NCBI RefSeq assembly: GCF_036588685.1 | Contig: NC_086373.1 | Location: forward strand, 56,117,164-56,181,163 | Source: Mytilus trossulus | Lineage: Eukaryota; Mollusca; Bivalvia; Mytilida; Mytilidae | Length of the DNA: 64,000 bases | Direction of reading: 5' to 3' | Part shown: positions 1-10,995 of the stretch, piece after piece | Numbering within the stretch: the stretch's first letter is position 1 | Layout: every line of letters begins with the position of its first letter | Notes under the pieces: model-generated | The model's input: the letters and a program-made list of their open reading frames with translations, nothing else | What the model was told of the DNA's origin: nothing | Databases searched by the model: none | Position numbers and translations under genes: made by a program

Positions 1-657
1 GATCATGATTGTCCATGCTGTTCAATATGTGTTTCAGTCAAACATAGAAAATGCAAAAATGTTTTGACTATCGAGGAAGCTGCCAAAGCATTCAGAGAAT
101 CAAACACCATAAGCAAGACTACAAACGAGGTTAGTGCTTTATTGGCAGATTTAGATACTGTGTTGGAATCTGAAAAAAGTTCTTTAGTTGACATGGACGC
201 TGTTTATGATACCGAAATGCAGAAATGTGATAAATTTTGGAAAACATTGCAGCAAAAGATTGATGAACTTAAAAGTAAATGGACAAAGGCATACCAAAAA
301 ACATACCTCAGTGAACAGGCTAAACTCGAGTTATCTATTAGTGATGCCGAGAATAGAATGAAAGCTGTCAAAAATACTAAGCAAATCTTGGAAGCTACAT
401 TGAAAGAAGCTTCGGATGTCCAGTTAATGATTGAAATTAAAAAATTGAAGATTTATATTGAAAAACAATTTAGAAGATTTGAGAACACTCAAAATACATA
501 CAGCAAAATAGAGTTTCAATTTATTGATAGTGTAGATGACATTGTCAAAAATATTGAAGAAAAAATAGTCATTAACAATGATAAAATGCCAAAAGTTTTA
601 CATTTTTCTAGCACCAAATGTGTTAAAAATGAAATTAAAGATGAATCGTTTCAGTAA
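1..657 (+). CDS. TRIM-like B-box/coiled-coil protein, 3' terminal exon (partial)
   Basis: The frame is open from base 1 to a TAA at 655-657, so the start lies outside the window. The first ~30 codons contain a cluster of Cys and His (HDCPCCSICVSVKHRKCKN) that fits the second half of a B-box zinc-binding domain. It is followed by EEAAKAF and about 150 residues of charged heptad-like sequence expected to form a coiled coil. This B-box plus coiled-coil order is that of TRIM/RBCC proteins, many of which are E3 ubiquitin ligases; the RING and any C-terminal NHL or filamin domain are not visible. Bivalves carry large, intron-poor TRIM families. The protein ends soon after the coiled coil, as short B-box proteins often do. 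The TTG at 64 is simply an internal codon, not a start. The family call is fairly secure; the particular member is unknown. Confidence 0.75.
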   Translation, partial: DHDCPCCSICVSVKHRKCKNVLTIEEAAKAFRESNTISKTTNEVSALLADLDTVLESEKSSLVDMDAVYDTEMQKCDKFWKTLQQKIDELKSKWTKAYQKTYLSEQAKLELSISDAENRMKAVKNTKQILEATLKEASDVQLMIEIKKLKIYIEKQFRRFENTQNTYSKIEFQFIDSVDDIVKNIEEKIVINNDKMPKVLHFSSTKCVKNEIKDESFQ

Positions 658-1530
658 GGTCTAGATCACTCGCCTGCCGATAGAGCACCTGCTGATATAG
701 CACCATCAGCTGGCGATAAGGCACCTTTTTTGAAAAAAATGATTTGCCTCCCTTTGCACAGTGTCTTAAGTTTTTAGAGAAATAACTATTTGCTTCTCAT
801 TTTAACCTAATTTAAATTGTTTTGTCGGGATTTATTTGAATAAATACTTTGAAAATTAAATTATTTTTGTAGTATCTCCTTTGGATCTAAATAAAATGTA
901 AACTATAAGCTTACAGAATAAGATTTAATGTTCGTTCTAAATATTTTTTATACAACTCACAAATAACGATGCCTGCCCTGTCATATATATGAATGAAGTT
1001 CTGGATAGGGTGTGTATATATATATTAGAGGATGATGGACAAAGACAACAGAATTGACACAAAAAGGGAATAAAAAAAAATAGGATAAAAATAGAGAATA
1101 ATTCATGTAAACTACAACTTCAAGACTAAAATGTAAATCTCGTTCTAATTAACAAAATAATGATGCCTGTCATACAAGTAGGTTATAGTGGGACTGCGCT
1201 CCACTATTTCTCCTCGAGGAGGTTCTAATCTCCTATAATCTTGCCAACATAAGTCATTAAACATATATTTCTGAAACTTTGTGATCATTGCCCTCTACAG
1301 AAAAAGACACGTTCTGGCCTATTTATTGTTGTTCTTTATGCATTGGTGAATTTAAATGTATATTTTACTTCATTAAGATTTCTCTAAATTTTGTACAAGT
1401 TAACATGGATTCTCTGTAAATATCAACCATGCCACATATAGGTCGTGGCACGCATAGTCTCAGAAAAGCTTCAAACTTTGTCAGTTAATACACTTTAATG
1501 TATAAATGGAAAAAAAATATTGATATTGTT
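658..1530. other. 3' flank of the TRIM-like gene, no gene seen
   Basis: AT-rich sequence without a recognisable gene. The first ~110 bases after the TRIM stop stay open in the same frame and encode a proline/alanine/aspartate-rich repeat (see findings). A TA-rich stretch lies at about 1010-1025. AATAAA-type polyadenylation signals occur at 837-843 and 889-893, which could serve the TRIM transcript. Confidence 0.4.
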
Positions 1531-2300
1531 GCTATGGACCATGGTTGCCATGGTAACGGGATATTCTAATTTTACCTTCAAAATTGCTCTTTTTCAACTA
1601 TGAAATAGGTCTACTTTGGGCATTAATATCCACTAAAATAGCAATATATTGGTAAAAATACCTATAATTTATATGAATATCATTAAAAATTAAAATAATA
1701 ATTGAATTTAAAAATATCAAATATTTTTTGTTGCCCTGATTTGATCCGTGGATACATGGAAGAGTTCAACCGGTATATAAAATACCCAATTTAGACAGTT
1801 TTTGAGGACGTGTAGCAAACTTACGCATCCATGTAGGAATATGACATTATACTTTCCTTTGAGGCAACATATTGTAGTTTCGATAAATGGAATGAAATTC
1901 TTGGGGATCTTGTTTCCAAGAGCGGTAACCATGGAAACAAAAAAGTCAAATTTTCAAATTTTTATCAGTTTTTTCCATTAAAAAGTGCAATTAAAAAGTT
2001 AACCAATAACTTTTTTAATCTTACATTACCTATTATTTATAACCTACAGGAGAAATTCAACTTAATGACAAATAAAAGGTCTGTTGCTATGGAAATAGGG
2101 CTTTCAAAATTGCAATTTTAGCCAAAAATTGTAAAAAATTGTAAAATCTGCAAATTTAGAAAAGAAAAAAAATTTAAAACAATTTGAGAATTCAAATGGC
2201 AAAATACAGACTAAAGTTTAACTTCAGCTTAAATCTGACAATGAAAATGGTTACCATGGAAATATATGGATTATATCTGGAGATCTGAAATAAGGTCTCA
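1531..2300. other. Non-coding stretch with several X-box-like palindromes
   Basis: No gene seen. GTTGCCATGGTAAC at 1544-1557 is a near-perfect inverted repeat that fits the RFX X-box consensus. Related half-palindromes (GGTAACCATGGAAAC near 1924, GTTGCTATGGA near 1529 and 2083, GGTTACCATGGAAA near 2250) recur within 750 bp. Similar motifs are seen at 11943-11956, 30749-30762 and 30929-30958. They may be functional sites or simply the signature of an old dispersed repeat. Confidence 0.35.
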
Positions 2301-2558
2301 CATTTCATTTTTTGGACGCAAATGAACATCAACACTATTTATTTGTTGCAATAAATTTGAAGTGTAAATATTAAAAATGCTAAAACATATTTCGTGTAAA
2401 CATAAAAAATAGTTTCAATGTTGTCAAGATGTTTGCTATAGCCTTGATATGCTAAAGAAGAATACTATTTCACAGATTTAAGCTGACGCAACAGTTTTGT
2501 CTTGCTAAACAAATGATTTGATGAGCATGTCATCAAAACAGATTTAAGATATAAAAAA

Positions 2559-3011
2559 CAAGAATGTTTCCATAGTACACAGATGCCCCACTCACAGTAT
2601 CATTTTACATGTTCAGTGTACTGTGAAATTGGGATCAATACTTTAATTTGGCATTACAATTAGAAAGATCATACCATACGGAACATGTGTACTAAGTTTC
2701 AAGTTAATTGAACTTCAACTTCATCAAAAACTAACTTGACCAAAAACTCTAACCTGAGCTTCACATTATCTTTTTCTTGGTTGAGTGGACCATGAAATTG
2801 GGGAAAATACTTTAATTTGACATTGAAATTAGAACGATCATATCATAGTGAATATGTGTACTAAGTTTCAAGTTAATTGGACTTCAACTTCGTCAAACAC
2901 TAACTTGACCAAAAACTCCAACCTAAAGCCGGACGAACGAATGGACAGACGAACGTATGAACAGAAGTACGAACGGAGGCACAGACCAAAAAACATGATG
3001 GGCATAAAAAG
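2559..3011. repeat. Interspersed repeat with internal ~170-bp duplication
   Basis: Begins near AAGAATGTTTCCATAGTACA and ends near GGGCATAAAAAG. The module containing GTGTACTAAGTTTCAAGTTA occurs twice (about 2613-2759 and 2783-2930). The 3' part has the GGACGAACG-type run that I remember from a common bivalve dispersed repeat. Short ORFs on both strands here are by-products of the repeat. The remembered family identity was not checked. Confidence 0.6.
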
Positions 3012-4125
3012 TCGTCTTACAAATATAAGAGACACTACACATGGCAATAAAGGTGAATTGATCAGAAATGTTAACTGTAATTTTGAGGAATAACATAAAG
3101 TGACACAGACAAAATAAAGTTTTATATTCATAAATAATGCAGTCATTACATGTATTTACAAACTGAAAGACACTAAATATCTAGTTTGTATTGGCCAAGA
3201 AAGCGGTAGGCATGAAAAGAATTAAAACTAAAAACATTTTAACTGTTATTTGGTTCCAAAAGTACTTTATATACATTTGTATCTGTTCTGTCTTTTTTCT
3301 CTGCTGCTACATAATCTTCAGAACAACTAAGTCTTTTTTCTCTATCTGACAAAGCAGGACAAAAATGAAACAATTTGTTGGTCTGATGAAAATTCTCCTT
3401 TTTGTACATGTTGTATAAAAATCTCATCTCATTAGCAGCCACTTAAGGATCTACCTTGTTACCACTTGCCTTTCAATATTAGATTTTTCAGTCATGTACA
3501 GTATATTGCTTTAGTTGTTGAAGTAATGTGACTCTGGATTTATTAACATGGATGCCCATCTCATTTGAAGAACTTTATCTGAATTAAGTGCCTATGAATT
3601 ATTTGTTGATTCTAAAGATATAGACTTTTTAGGTTGATTTGAATTTATCTTATCTGCATACAATCTATTCACTGTTTCTGATATTTTCATTTTTACATCA
3701 TTTAACAAAGAATAGACTAGTCTATGTTGCATGATAACATGCTCTCTGCTGCTGCTTTTGTTAAGAATTATCTTATGTGCATCTGTCTTCCTCAATAGTA
3801 CATGTAGTACAGTTTTCTCGATTTCCATTTTCTGAAATGAAAAAAATATTTAAAAATTAAAGCTGTCACATAAAAACTCACCATTTTTTGTACATTGAAA
3901 AAAATCAATTTGATGAGGCCTCTTGTAAACACCTTAAAACTAAAAGTGTATTTAAGTTACATACTATACATACATGAAGATGTTCATATTATCAGGAAAT
4001 TATGATTCAATATTTATTTTCTAGAGTTTAATGATATTCTGTTGTGTGGTTTTAGAGGAGTTTTATGAAAACCTTGCAGTAGTATATTGAGGCAAATAAG
4101 TTCTAAGGGGCATTACTCCTAGAAA
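3012..4125. other. No gene recognised
   Basis: AT-rich sequence with only short ORFs on the minus strand (3239-3442 and 3592-3828), neither with recognisable domains, good codon bias or splice context. Confidence 0.3.
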
Positions 4126-5465
4126 CTAGAGGCTCTTAAGAGCCTGTGTAGATCACCTTGGTCTATGTGCATATTAAACAAAGGACACAGATGGATTCAT
4201 GACAAAATAATGTTTTGGTGATGGTGATGTGTTTGTAAACCTTACTTTACTAAATATTCTTGCTACTTAAAATTTTCTCTATCTTTCTCCTTTAGATACA
4301 GAGGTAAATATTTTATAAAAATGTACAAAAAAATACCATATTAAAGAAAATTGATAAAAATTAACTATAAAGGGCAATAGCATCTTAAGGGGTCAACTGA
4401 CCACTTTGGTCATGTTGACTTATATGTAGATCTTACTTTGCTGAACATTATTGCTGTTTACAGTTTATCTCTATCTATAATAATATTCAAGATAATAACA
4501 AAAAACAGCAAAATTTCCTTAAAATTACAATTTAGGGGCAGCAACCCAACAAAAGGTTGTTTTCGATTCATCTGAAAATTTTAGGGCAGATAGAGGTTGA
4601 CCTGATAAAGAATGTATCCCTGTCAGATTTGCTCTAAATGCTTCGGTTTGTGAGTTATAAACCAAAAACTACATTTTACCCCTATGTTCTATTTTTAGCC
4701 GTGGTGGCCATCTTGAATGGATGGTCAGGTCACCAGACACATTTTTTAAAACTACATACCCCAAAGATGATTGTGGCCAAGTATGAATTAATTTAGCCCG
4801 GTAGTTTCAGAGGAGAAGATTTTTGTAAAAGATAACTAAGATTTACGAAAAATGGTTAAAAATTTACTATAAAGGGCAATAACTCCTAAAGGGGTCAACT
4901 GACCATTTTGGTCATATTGACTTATTTGTAAATTTTACTTTGCTGAACATTATTGCTGTTTACAGTTTATCTCTATCTAAAATAATATTCAAGATAAATA
5001 ACCAAAAACAGCAAAATTTCCTTAAAATTACTAATTCAGTGGCAGCAACCCAACAACAGGTTGTCTGATTCATCTGAAAATAACAGGGCAGATAGATCTT
5101 GACCTGATAAACAATTTTACCCTGTCAGATTTGCTCAAAATGCTTTGATTCGTGAGTTATAAGCCAAAACACTGCATTTTACCCCCATGTTCTAATTTTA
5201 GCCGTTGCAGCAATCTTGGTTGGATGGTCGGGTCACCAGACACATTTTTAAAACTACATACCCCAAAGTCGATTGTGGATAACTAAGATAACTAAGATTT
5301 ACGAAAAATGGATAAAAAACTAGATATCCCAGTGACGATTGTGGTCAAGTTTGGATAAATTTGGACTAGTAGTTTCAGAGGAGAAGATTTTTGTAAAAGT
5401 TAACAACGCCGGACGCAAAGTGATGGGAAAAGCTCACTTGGCCCTGTGGGCCAGGTGAGCTAAAT
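4126..5465. repeat. ~1.34-kb interspersed repeat, copy 1, with internal ~500-bp duplication
   Basis: Starts at GAGGCTCTTAAGAGCCTGTG (a palindrome-rich end) and finishes at the palindromic GGCCCTGTGGGCCAGGTGAG. A module beginning ACTATAAAGGGCAATA occurs near 4364 and again near 4868, about 504 bp apart, so the body is two diverged tandem halves. A second copy of the family lies at 22296-23685 with the same ends and the same internal duplication. No ORF is conserved between them. The family is abundant in mussel genomes as far as I remember; its class is unclear to me. Confidence 0.7.
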
Positions 5466-5703
5466 ATGTAGTTGGAATACAAATTACAAAAAAAAAAAAC
5501 CATACCTAAAAAACTGAAGAATCTGAACTTTGACTCAAATCAGCTTGCTCACTTTTACTTGTGTCTTCTAGGATTAACAATGGACACCTTTAACTGGTAT
5601 TGTCTGAAATAAATTCAAAATATAAGGAGAAAATAACAATAAAAATAAAATTCCTTACTACATATATTAGTTTAAATGTGTGTAATAACAATGAATAATT
5701 GTA

Positions 5704-8567
5704 TTAAAGGGAAACTTCGCAAAAAAAACAAAAATTGATATTATGTCCATTCTGTATAAAAATGCTCAAATTTATAAATATTAAAGTTTTATTCCGCTAG
5801 ATAAGAGATCAACATCGATTTTAAATTTTGAGTATCAGTTCTCGCCTTCCGCCATTTTGTTATCTTGTCCAAATAAAAGTCACGATATGTCTATAAACCG
5901 CAAAGAAACAAAACTACAGTAACCGATGTAGTCTTAATTACGTGTCGATATCTTGTCAATCGTACGGTTGTTTTATCTGACTAACTAACTTGATACGGAA
6001 AATGTTCTTATTTTTTTAATAACCATATAGTCTGTTATTTTTAAACTGTTAATATTGGAATTAGTTAAAAAGTCTAAGTTCAAATCATAAATAAGTGTTC
6101 CGTGAAAATTGTTTTCGAAAATCTAATTCGTTCATAATTCTTTAAAGTAATATACTTTATTCAAATAAATTAGGATCTTCGCTCCACTGTTCACCCGCAT
6201 GGCTTAAGGTATTACTCCCAAAGGTATTGTGAGGGGTGTAAGGTGACACGTCCAGGTATTCAAGCGATTTCCTGTCGGGCTTGTAAGTTCATGCATCGTT
6301 TCACTTCTGTAGGTATTGATCAGTGTATACACGGCCGATAACTTATAACTTTCCATTTTGAACTATCAGGTGCATGTATAATATACATCTCTGTCTTGCG
6401 TGTCCGAAAGTGATATAATATACTATTCATTACTTAACTCATACGCTTGTTTATAAATAAAATTTCTGGTGTAAAGAATATTATTTATAAAAAAAAAAAA
6501 TGATACAAAAAAAAAAAAAAAATTGAAGATATACAAATACACGTATTTTTTCCAAGGGTTAATTTGGGAAAATCAGAGACATATAATTGTATTATATGTC
6601 TCTGGGAAAATGTAATATTTACTCGTTGTCAATAGTAAAGGACATAGTTGGATCATTCCAGAAATGTTGATTAAAAAAATGTGCGCACTTGTCGACGATT
6701 CGTTTATACGCCCGGATAGAAAGTTACGGAACTACAGCGCAATTTAAAATATATACATGTATACATTGAACATAAGAAAGAAACATAAATTTTGTGCAAA
6801 TTGGGGTAAAAGTTTTGTAAATAGACTAGTCCACGTATACCAACAGTATGTAATCATCCAATTCGATAGACTATTGTATACCAAAAGAAGAAGAAGAGGA
6901 CCAATTTTATTTAAATACAGGTCGATCTATAACTTGCTTTGGTTCATCGAAGTTATGAACATAGTAAAATCACAGATTTATATATCAATTAGATTGTTCT
7001 CGAATAAAGAAAGAAATTCGTCATCACCACAATTGTTCCGACATATGCAACTGGACGTACACTAATAATCCCCGAGGGTGTGAATATTTTCTAGGAAAGC
7101 TATTGAGTATTAAAGTTTCAAATCATTTTCGGGATTTATTTTCTTTCTTGATATTCAATGACAGCAAATTTAAAGAATAAACTGCTTGTCAGATATTTGT
7201 CCGCTTTAGGGGTATTCTTGCCAGTTGAACAGACTTATAATTACATTCAAAAATAGGGAAAGATGACATTAAATTCGTTGTCTTTTGTTTTTAAACATCT
7301 TTGGTCAAATAGTTATTAAGTATTATACGTTGTGAGACGAAGACTATTTTAATAAGGACGTCCCCGATTATGATTAAATTTGGTTGACGTTTTTCACACT
7401 TGATAAAGAATATCTATTCGTATTTTTTTTATTCCATTCCAAGAAGACCTTAAATTTGCTGTTAATTTTTTAAAACTTTTCAAGTAGAAAAATATTTTTT
7501 CTTTTTCGTTCATATTATATTCCGCTTCGGTAGAGTTATCTTCAGTGAGTTCCAGTTATTAATTTATACGTGGCTTTTAAAAAGTCTAAATCTAAGTGTT
7601 CTCATTCATTTATTTGCCTAATAAAGACAAATAAAAATACTTTGGTAAAGCTATTTATAATTTCTAAGTTCTCCTTTCTATTAGACATCAATCAAGGACA
7701 AAAGGTGTAAATCATTTCAATCGGACATATTATTCAAGTTTCCCGTCTTTAACCGAAAATTGTGTATTTCTTAGTAAATTAACTTATTTGAATTCAAATA
7801 AATAATAGCACCAAACATAATTAAATAATTCCACGGCGATCAATTTTTATTTGTCACCAACTTGAATATATATTTTAAATATGGGTATTGAAAGCTCCCT
7901 TGTCTTATAATTCACTGATCCGAATAGACAGTCACACCTGGCAAGGTGTGCCCGAGAGGCGTGGTTAAATACCGAAGTGCAAATAACAATTTACCTTTCA
8001 ACAAGCCATCTACGAGTATTGCCACAGAACCGTGAATACACACATCGTATCAACCAAGTCATAGCAGAGATAGTAAAAGGTCAATAAGAGTACACCAACA
8101 TATTGTCTTTACAGATTATTGTACTTTACTTTGTTCACCTTATCATTCCGAAAATATATTAATTAAAAATAAATTTATAACTTTTTGTGTTGTCTACAAA
8201 AATAATTCGAATATATACGTTTAACATAGAAAATTTATCTCATGAATATGTACAATTGAACGTCTGTGCGTTTTATCTTCTTATTATCGGATGGTGTTTT
8301 AGATAAAGCATAAGTCATCGGCGCGCTTACGATTACGTTAAAATATGATTAAAAACCAAGACTTTTAATGATTGTATTTTAAATCCCGGCATGCAAAAAC
8401 CAGGAGAAAACGTCACGACCTACAGGAAGTAGTTAATATTTTTTCATTAAATATTGAATTTCTCCTTTATTACTGCACATATAGCGATAAAACTTTGTGA
8501 ATATATATATTATGTCATAATGAACATATTTAAACCATAAGTAAAAAATCGTGAATTTTCCCTTTAA
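5704..8567. mobile_element. 2.86-kb inverted-repeat DNA element with TTAA flanks
   Basis: The left end AGGGAAACTTCGCAAAAA (from 5708) and the reverse complement of the right end (AGGGAAAATTCACGATTTTT, to 8563) match, and similarity continues imperfectly for about 80 bp. Both ends are directly flanked by TTAA (5704-5707 and 8564-8567). TTAA duplications are typical of piggyBac and Kolobok elements. No transposase is seen: the 102-codon ORF at 6757-7065 has no domain I recognise, so this looks non-autonomous. It contains a perfect 14-bp inverted repeat at 6574-6604. The rest is AT-rich filler. Confidence 0.6.
6574..6604. repeat. Perfect 14-bp inverted repeat (3-nt loop)
   Basis: CAGAGACATATAAT, then TGT, then the exact reverse complement. 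Could form a hairpin or cruciform; it lies inside the TTAA-flanked element. Confidence 0.7.
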
Positions 8568-8579
8568 TCAAGCTATATC

Positions 8580-9040
8580 TTTTTCAATTTTCATATTACG
8601 GATATTTATTCCTAGGTTTCATGTTGAGGACATTTATTCCTTGAATCATGTTAAGGATATCTATTTCCAGGTTTTATGTGAAGAAAATGTATTTCAATAT
8701 ATCTTGCTTAAGAAATTTATTGCAATGTTTCATGGAAAGGATATTTTTTTCTATGATTTTTATTCAAGATATTTATTCCTAGATTTCATGTTAAAGATGT
8801 TTATTTCCATGTTTGATGTCAGGGATATTTATTCTCATGTATCATGCTAGGAATATTTATTTCCATATTTTATGTTAAGAATATTTATTCCTTTGTCTAA
8901 TATTAAGGATAATTATTTCCTTGTTTTATGTAAAGGATTTATATTCCTATGTTTCATGTTAAGGATATATATATTCCCAAGTGTTATGTTAATAATATTT
9001 AATCCCAGATTTCATGTTAAGGATATCTATTTCTATAACT
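8580..9040. repeat. Degenerate ~27-bp minisatellite
   Basis: About 16 imperfect copies of a unit resembling TTTCATGTTAAGGATATTTA plus TTCCTAG. Because the unit is close to a multiple of three, the plus strand keeps ORFs open (8551-8850 and 8872-9096). Repeated F/I/L-rich peptides and loss of the frame with indels argue that these are not genes. Confidence 0.7.
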
Positions 9041-9287
9041 TAAGTTTAGGCCTGTACAATATTAGAATATTTAATCACAATTTTCAATATCAATGACAAA
9101 GCTTGTTTGAGTCAGTATGTTTAAGCCTCCTTAATTGACATCAATTCTGGTATCAGATCTTAGTGAGGTCAGATTTATTTCAGTGAAGCAGTGCTAGAAT
9201 TTTGGGGTAACCCCTTTTTTCTTTAATTGGGAAGTACTGGAACTTTTATTTCATAGTGACTAAGTGTGATCTACTCCTGAATCTTAA

Positions 9288-9618
9288 TTACAGCTCTTTT
9301 ATGAAAGCATGCAAAGCGAACATTAGATCAACTTGCTATGTTTGTTTGTATTTATGTGTGTACATTTGTATGTTTGCATTTATGTTTGTTAGTAAACAAC
9401 AGGTATGTAGTCTGTTTCAGTATGTTTACTATATACTGGAATTTGATTGGACAATAAACATTAACTTCATTTCATGTTAACTTCTATTGTCCAATCAAGT
9501 CACAGTATATATAAAACAGACTGAACTCTGGCTATATATTGTTTGCAAACATCCAAGCAAATATAGTGAGCAAGTCTATGAAAGTTTTGTTCTGCATGCT
9601 TTTATAGAATAGCTGTAA
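9288..9618. mobile_element. Foldback element (~330 bp)
   Basis: The left arm, starting TTACAGCTCTTTTATGAAAG, is mirrored by the right arm, whose reverse complement starts TTACAGCTATTCTATAAAAG. The arms run inward through TTGATTGGACAATA (9440s) and its complement TATTGTCCAATCAA (9486-9500). Nearly the whole element is two imperfect arms around a short centre, as in foldback or MITE elements. No ORF and no clear target-site duplication. Confidence 0.6.
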
Positions 9619-9782
9619 CAGTGTTCTGCTATTTACCTTTCTTGCTCTTTTGATTGGACCTGAATCGTCTAAACCTTGATCTATTTCAAAATAGAAAAAA
9701 AGAAAATGCATATTTGGACAGTGAAGATCATAATTATAAATTAGTCTGTATTTCTTATTAAAATCCTAAAAAAAAAAATTAC

Positions 9783-9895
9783 CAAACAGTTATCAAAAGT
9801 ACCAGGATTATAATTTTATACGCCAGACGCGCGTTTCGTCTACATAAGACTCATCAGTGACGCTCAGATCAAAATAGTTAAAAAGCCAAATAAAT
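9783..9895 (-). repeat. Fragment of the 'ATAATCCTGGTACC' dispersed family
   Basis: Contains CCAGACGCGCGTTTCGTCTA and CATAAGACTCATCAGTGACG, the reverse complement of the 3' part of the copies at 42660-42750 and 58870-58940. Truncated on its inner side. Confidence 0.65.
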
Positions 9896-10830
9896 ACTAG
9901 TATACATGTATGTGCCTAAAATAAGCATGCACAAGCCACATTTATATCAGAACTTTTTTTCAAACTTTAAATATTTAAAAGACAACATGCATGTACATGT
10001 ATGCAACTAAGGAGATACACTGTTGTTCAGTTGCATAGATTTAAACAACATTAATTCATTTGCATGTCTTCTTCAGATTTTTTTTTAAAGAAATAAACAT
10101 ACATGCATCAAATGTAAAATCATTACCCTATCTTACTGTATTTAATACAAACCTTATTTACATTCATTTTTTTAATGTTGCATTGCTTTGCTTTGGCAAT
10201 CTAGTAACATTTGTCTACCATGTCTAGACTACAGTCTCTGCAAATACATGTACCTGGAATTATAAAAGTATCATGTATAAATGTGCTCCATATGTAGACA
10301 TTTTTTCACATTTGCCTTCTTAAAGAAAGTGACTTAAACCCACTCTGACATAAAGATTCTTTTAGAATTTTAAACTTGTGGCTGTTAGATATTAGATAAA
10401 ATGTTCTTCCCTGGAACTGTATACAAAGCAAACATACACTTTGAATAAAATAATTTTGGTCATGGAAATACAAATGAAATAGATTAAAAGTCACTGACAA
10501 AGTTGGTCATCATTTCCACCTGGTATTAAAACAAGCTTTTTACAACTTTCCTAGATCATGAGCAAGGCCTATACAATTTGAACAAAGAAATCTATTTACC
10601 TATCTTCATATTTCAATAATAATAATAATAATAATAATAATATCTCTTTAGAGAGAGGAACTAATTTGGATTACACCAATTTTCAATAAGGCTCTCTTAA
10701 TACAATAATAATTACATTAAAAATAAACAATTCATCAATAATAATGATAAATAAAAATTAAATACAATTTAAAGTACAATAAACAATTATGATATATAGC
10801 ATTACAGTACAAATATGATGGTAAAGTTAA
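9896..10830. other. Non-coding, with an (AAT)n microsatellite at about 10613-10641
   Basis: No gene recognised. About nine AAT repeats follow TTTC. The minus-strand ORF at 10306-10500 has no recognisable features. Confidence 0.4.
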
Positions 10831-10835
10831 AAGTA

Positions 10836-10995
10836 CATAGATTTGTATTTATGTTTAAATTCAGATACTGTATTTGATTTCTTTATTGAATTAGGAAGAG
10901 CATTCAACACTTTTGGTCCAGTGTACATGCAAAAAAATGGGACAACCCCCTTATTCCTAAAGGAACACATGTCTTTGCAAAAAATAGAAATTTAT
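10836..10995 (-). pseudogene. C-terminal fragment of a non-LTR retrotransposon polyprotein
   Basis: The minus strand translates to YTGPKVLNALPNSIKKSNTV followed by SEFKHKYKSMYF and a stop. This G-P-x-W/L-N-x-L-P-x-x-I-K...F-K-x-x-x-K pattern is the usual tail of LINE reverse transcriptases. The rest of the element is absent or unrecognisable. A dead fragment. Confidence 0.6.

Noticed and set aside
6757..7065. 102-codon ORF as the transposase of the TTAA-flanked element
   Set aside because: No DDE/D motif, too short, and composition typical of AT-rich non-coding DNA.
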